Shown here: in pieces, positions 58,704-64,000 of the stretch
Position numbering within the stretch: position 1 is the stretch's first letter
How the letters are laid out: every line of letters starts with the position of its first letter
DNA from: Picosynechococcus sp. PCC 7002
GTDB taxonomy: Bacteria > Cyanobacteriota > Cyanobacteriia > Cyanobacteriales > MRBY01
Assembly (NCBI RefSeq): GCF_963860125.1
Contig: NZ_CAWLFA010000001.1
Span: forward strand, 2,542,001-2,606,000
Reading direction: 5' to 3'
DNA length: 64,000 nucleotides
The notes under the pieces: model-generated
The model's input: only the letters and a program-made list of their open reading frames with translations
Databases searched by the model: none
What the model was told of the DNA's origin: nothing
Translations under genes and position numbers: made by a program

Positions 58704-59113
58704 ATATGCACCACCACTTCCCTGGTATGGCGATAACTGCGGTGCTCCCAGAGATAAATGCCCTGCCACGTCCCCAACACCAAGCGACCATTGGCAATGG
58801 GAATTTGTTCAGCGGTTTTGGTTAGCACCGAGCGGATATGGGCAGGCATATCATCGGGGCCTTCGGCGCTGTGGATATAGGAGTGGCCATCCTCTGGCAC
58901 CAATCTCGCCATGAAGTTTTCTAAATCTAACAACACATCCGGATCCGCATTTTCTTGAATGATTAACGAGGCTGAAGTGTGGCGCACAAACACGACGCAT
59001 AATCCCATTTTTATCCCCGATTCCGCCACATAGGACTCGATTTTGGCCGTAATTTTATGGAGAGATTTCCCTTGGGTTTGGATTTGTAAGGCTCTTTGAT
59101 GTTGGTGCAGCAT
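58688..59113 (-). CDS. YjbQ / UPF0047 family protein
   Basis: This 141-residue protein has the family pattern VFVRHTSASLIIQENADPDVLLDLENFMARLVPED, followed by HIRSVLTKT and LGTWQGIYLWEHR. Members are called secondary thiamine-phosphate synthases from a weak in vitro activity. The conserved His, Asp and Glu form a likely metal site. It overlaps the PPOX gene tail-to-tail, and its start region lies within the upstream part of the gamma-carbonic-anhydrase frame. Confidence 0.9.
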   Translation of the reverse strand: MLHQHQRALQIQTQGKSLHKITAKIESYVAESGIKMGLCVVFVRHTSASLIIQENADPDVLLDLENFMARLVPEDGHSYIHSAEGPDDMPAHIRSVLTKTAEQIPIANGRLVLGTWQGIYLWEHRSYRHTREVVVHIYGEK

Positions 59114-59179
59114 GGGGGGGCAGTAAAAAAATGCGGGCTAACTCATTTTAGAATAGGGAAAAATGAGCCAACAGCCACC

Positions 59180-59692
59180 ATGTCCACCTGGTCTAATGTT
59201 TCCCTTGCCACCCCTGATCTGAGCCAAGCGGCCTTTGTGGCTTCTAATGCTACCGTGATCGGCAATGTCAGCCTCGCCGAGGGATCAAGCATTTGGTACG
59301 GGGCAGTGGTGCGGGGTGACCTAGAGGCGATTCAGATTGGTCGTTTTAGCAATGTCCAGGATGGGGCGGTACTCCATGGTGATCCGGGTAAACAGACGGT
59401 GCTTGAAGATTACGTCACCATCGGCCATAAAGCAGTGATCCACAGTGCCCACATTGAACAAGGCTGCCTAATTGGTATTGGGGCGATTGTTTTAGATGGG
59501 GTGCGGGTCGGCGCGGGCAGTATTATCGGCGCGGGTTGTGTCGTCACAAAGGATGTCCCAGGGCGATCGCTCATGGTGGGCATTCCTGCCAAGCGCCTCA
59601 AGGATGTGGGGGAGACCCAAGCAGCGGAATTAATTGACCATGCTGAAGCCTATTATCAGTTGGCGTTAAAACATTCAGCATTATCGGCCTGA
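59180..59692 (+). CDS. Gamma-carbonic anhydrase-like hexapeptide protein
   Basis: This protein of about 170 residues is a left-handed beta-helix with hexapeptide turns (VIGNVSLAEGSSIWYGAVVRGD, IGIGAIVLDGVRVGAGSIIGAG). The zinc-ligand histidines H66, H83 and H88 sit at the family positions (VLHG, IGHKAVIHSA). Relatives are gamma-carbonic anhydrases or acyltransferase-like PaaY/YrdA proteins, so activity is likely but unproven. I chose the ATG at 59180, where homology begins; the open frame upstream reaches 59096 inside yjbQ. The last 37 bases overlap zur on the other strand. Confidence 0.87.
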   Translation: MSTWSNVSLATPDLSQAAFVASNATVIGNVSLAEGSSIWYGAVVRGDLEAIQIGRFSNVQDGAVLHGDPGKQTVLEDYVTIGHKAVIHSAHIEQGCLIGIGAIVLDGVRVGAGSIIGAGCVVTKDVPGRSLMVGIPAKRLKDVGETQAAELIDHAEAYYQLALKHSALSA

Positions 59693-60078
59693 GTCTGACA
59701 GTCGGCGCAGAGGCCAAAGAATTCGAGGGTGTGGTAATAGACCTTGAACTTCTGGGTTTGGCACCAGTCGGTAATTTTTTGACTAATGGGACAACTATCG
59801 AGGGGGTAAGATTGGCCGCAGTTGACGCAGTTTAAATGGTGGTGGTGGTGTTCGGTCATGCCAATTTTGCTATAGAACGATTCTCCCTCTGGGGTGACCC
59901 GCTCTTGGATTTTGCCCTCGACTTTCAGTAATTTCAGGGCGCGATAAACGGTGGCTAAACCGATTTTTAGGCCCGTTTGCTGCATCTCGAAATGGAGATT
60001 TTGGGCGCTGGTTTCGGTTTCTTTGGCTTGGATGAGCTGGAGAATGGTGCGTTGGTTTTTAGTGAGTTTCTTGGACAT
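59656..60078 (-). CDS. zur: Fur-family zinc uptake regulator Zur
   Basis: This 140-residue repressor has a winged helix (LKIGLATVYRALKLL) and a dimerisation domain with HHHHHLNCVNCG and FFGLCADC. C84, C87, C124 and C127 are the structural zinc site, and the histidine run forms sensory ligands. Its place as the last gene of the znuACB operon strongly favours Zur over Fur. The ATG overlaps the znuB stop by one base (TAATG). Its 3' end overlaps the gamma-carbonic-anhydrase gene. Confidence 0.93.
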   Translation of the reverse strand: MSKKLTKNQRTILQLIQAKETETSAQNLHFEMQQTGLKIGLATVYRALKLLKVEGKIQERVTPEGESFYSKIGMTEHHHHHLNCVNCGQSYPLDSCPISQKITDWCQTQKFKVYYHTLEFFGLCADCQTQADNAECFNAN

Positions 60079-60905
60079 TAGGCTTCTGGTTGGGTGGATT
60101 GGCGATCGCCGTAGGCTTTGAGTCCGAGGCTCAGGAGATAGGCAATCCCTGAAACTAGGATAATCGTTGCCCCCGAAGTCAGATTAAAGCGATACGAGAG
60201 CCAGAGGCCCGTCGTCGTAAAGCTAATCCCTAACAGACTGGCTAAACCCATCATGGCGGTAATTTTTTTCTGCCATTGGCTGGCGATCGCCGCCGGAATC
60301 GTTAAGAGGGCAATCACCATAATCAAACCGACAATTTGCATCACCATCACCACCGTCAGGGCGATTAAACCCACGAGGACGAGATACAGACTGCGCACGG
60401 GCAAATTGCGGGTCGTGGCAAACACCGGGTCAAAGGAAATGGCGAGGAGTTCTTTGTAAAGTAAAGCAATGAGGGCAATAATCACACAGTCAACGCCAAA
60501 CATTAGCCACAGATCCGACCGGGGCACCGCCAGGATACTGCCAAATAAATAACTCTCTAAACCCGCTTTATAACCCTCGGTAAAGTCGATCAAAATAATG
60601 CCGATCGCCATGCCAATCGCCCACATCACGCCGATCAGGGTATCACCCCGTTGTTTGGTTTGTTGTTCAACCCAGCCCATCCCCAGGGCAGAGATCAAGC
60701 CAAAGGCGATCGCCCCCCAAATGGGATTAAATTGAAAAAAATAGCCCAGACCAATACCCCCATAGGCAGCGTGGGCAATGCCCCCACTAATAAAAACAAT
60801 GCGGTTGACGACGACAAAAGTCCCAATAATGCCACAGGCGATGCTGACGAGGATTCCCGCCATCAGGGCATTTTGCATAAAGTCGAACTGGAGGGCGTCA
60901 AGCAT
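60078..60905 (-). CDS. znuB: Zinc ABC transporter permease ZnuB
   Basis: This 275-residue permease has eight or so membrane helices and the family stretches NRIVFISGGIAHAAYGGIGLGY and LGTxxG-type loops (TTRNLPVRSLYLVLVG). I chose the ATG at 60905 (MLDALQFDFMQNALMAG), which overlaps the end of znuC by 8 bases. The longer open frame to 60992 lies in znuC and is a shadow. It forms the membrane channel for zinc import with ZnuC and ZnuA. Confidence 0.93.
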   Translation of the reverse strand: MLDALQFDFMQNALMAGILVSIACGIIGTFVVVNRIVFISGGIAHAAYGGIGLGYFFQFNPIWGAIAFGLISALGMGWVEQQTKQRGDTLIGVMWAIGMAIGIILIDFTEGYKAGLESYLFGSILAVPRSDLWLMFGVDCVIIALIALLYKELLAISFDPVFATTRNLPVRSLYLVLVGLIALTVVMVMQIVGLIMVIALLTIPAAIASQWQKKITAMMGLASLLGISFTTTGLWLSYRFNLTSGATIILVSGIAYLLSLGLKAYGDRQSTQPEA

Positions 60906-61701
60906 GGTCGCAGGATGAAGAATGGTGGTGGGTTGGCGAGGAAGAACCATCAGCGTGATCCGGAAAAACCCGGTGGGGAATGCCGTGGGCAATGAGATCC
61001 ACGGGGCATTGGTAGGTTTCTTCGATCATGGTGGGGGTGATCAGGCGATCATGATGATAATGCAAGCGGCGATTTAGGCAGCCCACGGTTTTCACATAGG
61101 AGGAGATGGCCCCAAGGTCGTGGGAAATCATCATAATCGTCATGGATTGATTAAGTTCTTTGAGCAATTCGTAAATACTATTCTGCACATGGGAATCAAC
61201 GTTAGCAGTGGGTTCATCGAGGAGGAGAATTTTCGGTTCCGAAGCCAAGGCCCGCGCAATATAAACCCGTTGCCTTTCCCCCCCGGACAGTTCGCCAATG
61301 GGGCGATCGCCTTTATCAGCCATGCCCACCTGCACAAGGGAACGCTGGACAATTTCCCGGTCCTTGCGGTTGTAGCGGTGGAATAATTTTCGTTTACCCA
61401 AACGCCCCATGTTTACCACATCCCGGACTTGGATCGGGAAATCCCGGTCAAGTTCTAGGATCTGGGGTACGTAGCCGATGTAACGGCGGCCCTGGGTGAC
61501 AGGGCGATCTAAAATTTTGACCGTCCCCCGTTGGGGTTGCACCAAACCAAGCAGCACTTTCAGTAGGGTGGTTTTCCCACCACCATTGGGGCCAATCAGA
61601 CCAATAAAATCCAAGGCCTGTACCTGTAGGTTAATGTCTTCGAGGACAGGGGTCTTCGGGTAGCCCGCCCAGACTCGTTCGAGGGAAATGACCGTTTCCA
61701 T
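60898..61701 (-). CDS. znuC: Zinc ABC transporter ATPase ZnuC
   Basis: This 267-residue ABC ATPase has Walker A GPNGGGKTT, signature LSGGERQRVYIARAL, Walker B KILLLDEPTANVD and the switch histidine in MMISHD. The C-terminus is His-rich (HHHSSSCDHA), fitting a zinc system. I chose the ATG at 61701 (METVISLERV), 7 bases after the znuA stop with a GGAG upstream. The open frame farther upstream lies inside znuA. Confidence 0.95.
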   Translation of the reverse strand: METVISLERVWAGYPKTPVLEDINLQVQALDFIGLIGPNGGGKTTLLKVLLGLVQPQRGTVKILDRPVTQGRRYIGYVPQILELDRDFPIQVRDVVNMGRLGKRKLFHRYNRKDREIVQRSLVQVGMADKGDRPIGELSGGERQRVYIARALASEPKILLLDEPTANVDSHVQNSIYELLKELNQSMTIMMISHDLGAISSYVKTVGCLNRRLHYHHDRLITPTMIEETYQCPVDLIAHGIPHRVFPDHADGSSSPTHHHSSSCDHA

Positions 61702-61708
61702 GGGGGAG

Positions 61709-62680
61709 CTACTCCGTGGGATTGGGGCGACTGGCTTGGATAAATTCATCGGTCATGGCCAACATATTTTCTGACCAGTTGGGGGCGAGGGGATCGAGGG
61801 GTACCACCTCGGCGTTAATTTCCTGGGCGATCGCCTCGGCGGCTTGGACATTAAACTGATATTGCACGAAAATGGTGCGGATTTGCTTTTCCTTCGCGGT
61901 TTGGACAAGTTGGGCAAGTTCTGCGGCACTGGGTTCCTGGCCTTCGACTTCGATGGAGATTTGCTCTAGGTCATAGTCCGCTGCAAAATAGCCCCAGGCA
62001 GGATGAAAGACCAAGAAAGTGCGATTTTCTAAAGGCGCTAACCGCTCGCGGATGGTTTGGTCAAGTTGATCCAGTTCCCCTAAAAATTGATTGAGATTAT
62101 CAGCATAGATGGTTTCGCCGTCGGGGTCGAGTTGGACGAGCAGTTGATAAATACTTTCGGCCTGCTGTTTAACCCGCTGGGGAGAGAGCCAAATGTGGGG
62201 ATCGAGTAGTTCGCCTTCGTGGTCATGGCTGTGGCTGTGACCGTCATCGCCATGGTGGTGGTGATCGGCAAGGGGTAATTTTTCGATGCCTTCAGCGGTG
62301 TCTAACCAAGTCATTTCTCGATTGGCGGAGCGGAGGCGATCGCCCCACACTTCTTCAAAAAAGATGCCAATGCCAATGTAGGCGTCGGCCTCACTGAGAT
62401 CCTTTAACTGCTGGGGTTTAGGTTCATAATTTTCTGCTTCGATCCCAGGGCCAACCAAGGTTGAAACCTGGACGCGATCGCCAGCAATTTTTTCGACGAA
62501 ATATTGCTGGGGTAGAACACTAACGGTAATCTTCAGGGGTTCCTGCTGGGGGGTCGTTGCCTCTGGGGTTACGGGGCTAGACGTGGATGTTTCCGTCTGG
62601 GTAGCGGGGTCTGCACCACAACCAAAGAGGAGCCCCAGACAGCTTAGGGCCGCGAGGGAAAAAGTTATTGGCGATCGCAC
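61709..62680 (-). CDS. znuA: Zinc-binding lipoprotein ZnuA
   Basis: This 323-residue periplasmic metal receptor has a lipoprotein signal (LLFGC lipobox, Cys at about residue 21). A short Thr/Pro/Gln linker follows, then the cluster A-I metal fold. Between strands it has the family's acidic-histidine loop (ADHHHHGDDGHSHSHDHEG, about residues 140-158), then DPHIWLSP with a metal-ligand His and VFHPAWGYFA. The start is a GTG. A Zur-like box lies just upstream, so zinc should repress the whole znuACB-zur unit. Confidence 0.95.
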   Translation of the reverse strand: MRSPITFSLAALSCLGLLFGCGADPATQTETSTSSPVTPEATTPQQEPLKITVSVLPQQYFVEKIAGDRVQVSTLVGPGIEAENYEPKPQQLKDLSEADAYIGIGIFFEEVWGDRLRSANREMTWLDTAEGIEKLPLADHHHHGDDGHSHSHDHEGELLDPHIWLSPQRVKQQAESIYQLLVQLDPDGETIYADNLNQFLGELDQLDQTIRERLAPLENRTFLVFHPAWGYFAADYDLEQISIEVEGQEPSAAELAQLVQTAKEKQIRTIFVQYQFNVQAAEAIAQEINAEVVPLDPLAPNWSENMLAMTDEFIQASRPNPTE

Positions 62681-62703
62681 GTTCGTTTCTCGCTTTCTTG
62701 AAA

Positions 62704-62718
62704 TGATAATCGTTCTTA
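62704..62718 (-). promoter_or_regulatory. Zur-like operator before znuA
   Basis: TGATAATCGTTCTTA fits the cyanobacterial Zur pattern TGATAAT-N-RTT-(x)TCA with one change in the last triplet. It lies 24-38 bases upstream of the znuA GTG, where a repressor would cover the promoter. Confidence 0.65.
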
Positions 62719-62757
62719 TTTTAAGAGAAAGGCGATCGCCCCGTAAACCCCCAAGTC

Positions 62758-63396
62758 CTAAGGAGCAAGTTTCGCCATGGTGAGATAGCCACCAATGGAG
62801 GGCAGGGTCGGTAAATAAAATTCTTTGAGGGTCTCCATCTGAAAGCCCGCCGCCTTGAGAAGCGCCCCCATCGGTCGGTTTAAATTACAGCCGCCGCCGC
62901 AACAGTTCATTACGCCATTTAGCCGATGTTGCCATTGGGCGATCGCTCCGTCCGGACTTAAGCCATGTTCTAGGGTCAAAAAGTAGCCATCTTTTTTCAG
63001 GACACGACGAATTTCCCGGAGCACTTGGGCGGGTTTCTGCACCGTACAAAGGGTAAAAGTGCTCACTACTGTATCAAAACAGCGGTCTTCAAAGGGTAGC
63101 GCTTCTCCCCGCAGGCCATGCCACTCGACCCGCAACCCCGATTGACGAATCCGCTGCTCGACCCGTTGTTGTAGCATTCTTTCCGGCTCTACGACATGCA
63201 AAGTTTCTACTCCCCCTGGGTAATGGGGAAGATTGGCCCCGGTACCAAAGCCAATCTCTAGGACGTTGCCCCGGGCCGCCTGGAGTAATGTTTGCCGTTG
63301 TTGGGCGATCGCCTGGCGATGCATCACATAATCCAGCAAAGAGGGAAGAATAAAGCGATTGTAAATATGCATATTTTTTTCCGTAGCCTTGGCCAC
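62758..63396 (-). CDS. Class I SAM-dependent methyltransferase (METTL7-like)
   Basis: This 212-residue methyltransferase has motif I VLEIGFGTGANLPHY, then LHVVEPE and the LPFEDRCFDTVVSTFTLC stretch typical of Methyltransf_11. MNCCGGGCNLNRP near residue 170 is a cysteine cluster seen in relatives of METTL7. The substrate, perhaps a small thiol or lipid, is unknown. The start may be the GTG at 63396 or the internal ATG at 63372. It lies upstream of, and in the same orientation as, znuA, but the Zur box intervenes. Confidence 0.85.
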   Translation of the reverse strand: MAKATEKNMHIYNRFILPSLLDYVMHRQAIAQQRQTLLQAARGNVLEIGFGTGANLPHYPGGVETLHVVEPERMLQQRVEQRIRQSGLRVEWHGLRGEALPFEDRCFDTVVSTFTLCTVQKPAQVLREIRRVLKKDGYFLTLEHGLSPDGAIAQWQHRLNGVMNCCGGGCNLNRPMGALLKAAGFQMETLKEFYLPTLPSIGGYLTMAKLAP

Positions 63397-63760
63397 ACCC
63401 CCATGATTTTATTGCGAGGCGGGGCAATGGTCGGTATTTTTACTTAAGAAATATTCTCTTTTTTGATGATGCCATGATTAAAAATATGAACAATATGACT
63501 TTTGAAAAATTGAGAAAAATCATACCCTAAACGCCAACATTTTCATGGTCACGATCCGAGAAAACGGCTGATTTTTGAGTCATCGACCACTAAACTCTTT
63601 ATTTTTTAAAATGTAAATTAAGTTCTATAATTCTAAAACTCCACTGTCTTAAAATGTAGGCATCTCCAACCAATCAAAAGCAGCATTACCTATTCCCCAT
63701 CGATTTCTTAAAGTGAGCCTTAACCTAGGCCCCTGACCACTGCATCTAAACCCGGTACTT
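63397..63760. other. Divergent intergenic region
   Basis: These 364 AT-rich bases lie between two divergent genes. The decamer TTAAAATGTA occurs twice (about 63607 and 63648), which may be chance in AT-rich DNA. No hairpin terminator, tRNA or ORF of note is visible. Confidence 0.4.
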
Positions 63761-64000
63761 ATGGAAACTCTCATTCAAACCCTAATCCAAGCGGGGCTTT
63801 TAAGTGATACCCAGGCCCAGGTGGTGCGATATGACCGAGAGTTGCATCCAGAAATGTCCCTCGGTGAAATTCTTGCGCTCCGGGGTTGGGCAGTCGAAGA
63901 AACCATTGATTTTTTTGAACTGCTTTGGGAAATGCGTCACACACAGCCCGAACGGAAAAATATTGGTCAATATCTGCTGGAAGCCCACCTCATTGATGAA
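63761..64000 (+). CDS. Partial gene: conserved hypothetical with two GspE-N-like repeats
   Basis: Eighty codons from an ATG at 63761 run off the right edge. The sequence holds two related helical segments: LIQAGLLSDTQAQVV with MSLGEILALRGW, and IGQYLLEAHLIDE. They resemble the paired repeat of type II secretion GspE N-terminal domains. Cyanobacteria have several proteins with this start whose roles differ, so I give no function. Confidence 0.65.
   Translation, partial: METLIQTLIQAGLLSDTQAQVVRYDRELHPEMSLGEILALRGWAVEETIDFFELLWEMRHTQPERKNIGQYLLEAHLIDE

Noticed and set aside
60906..60992. 29-residue N-terminal extension of ZnuB
   Set aside because: It would lie inside znuC; the ATG at 60905 gives the family N-terminus and a usual 8-base operon overlap.

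Overview
The window looks like a cyanobacterial chromosome. The HIP1 octamer GCGATCGC and its one-base variants occur in almost every kilobase. The gene content is phototroph- or cyanobacteria-specific: geranylgeranyl reductase (chlP), the SQDG synthase glycosyltransferase (sqdX), a CAAD/CURT1-like thylakoid protein, DUF1815, an ABA4-like protein, a Mo-nitrogenase C-terminal-domain protein and a CIRCE-controlled groESL operon. My best guess is a unicellular Synechococcus of the PCC 7002 (Picosynechococcus) type, but the species is inferred, not proven. I found no rRNA, tRNA, CRISPR array, prophage or intact transposase.

Layout. 1-2.4 kb: the 5' part of a membrane-anchored repeat protein running off the left edge, and a divergent CAAD protein. 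2.4-6.0 kb: an AT-rich surface-glycan island (GT2, GT4, Wzx-like flippase) with base use unlike its surroundings. 6-9.1 kb: a two-domain radical SAM protein and a STAS protein. 9.5-15.5 kb: a small conserved protein, nth, glyS, CIRCE-groES-groEL and a coiled-coil protein. 15.5-25.7 kb: DUF4870, pepA, a periplasmic-sensor GGDEF-EAL protein, mscL, a CDF transporter, a DUF255 protein and a TonB-like protein. 25.8-36.8 kb: metH with an overlapping DCC-family gene, asnS, an FMN reductase, DUF790, a Trp/Tyr-rich TPR protein, rnhB, scpB and sqdX. 36.8-45.5 kb: chlP, a diguanylate cyclase whose 3' end runs into a probable IS200/IS605 relic, cutA, cdsA, DUF1815, ABA4-like, a VOC-like protein and a membrane-anchored alpha/beta hydrolase. 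45.6-46.8 kb: two toxin-antitoxin modules, the second reduced to an antitoxin plus an internally deleted Doc toxin. 46.9-55.6 kb: argH, carB, alr, a beta-propeller/transglutaminase protein and yqeK. 55.6-64 kb: PsiE, Mo-nitro_C, an M16 peptidase, a PPOX protein, YjbQ, a gamma-carbonic anhydrase, a compact znuA-znuC-znuB-zur operon with a Zur-like box, a methyltransferase and the start of a gene leaving on the right.

How it works together. Most genes are housekeeping. They cover translation (glyS, asnS), proteostasis (groESL, pepA), amino-acid and nucleotide supply (metH, argH, carB), cell wall and lipids (alr, cdsA, sqdX), chlorophyll tail reduction (chlP) and DNA maintenance (nth, rnhB, scpB). 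Two c-di-GMP enzymes and the glycan island point to surface and behaviour control. The znu-zur block forms a self-contained zinc homeostasis unit, lying tail-to-tail with and overlapping a zinc-type gamma-carbonic anhydrase gene.

The most unusual signals are in the accessory DNA. They are the Doc remnant whose catalytic core appears to have been cut out exactly at a HIP1 octamer, the ~240-bp structured IS605-like relic that gives a diguanylate cyclase a new C-terminus, a small palindromic in-frame insert in carB, and HIP1 octamers at the core of a 26-bp palindrome and of a terminator stem.
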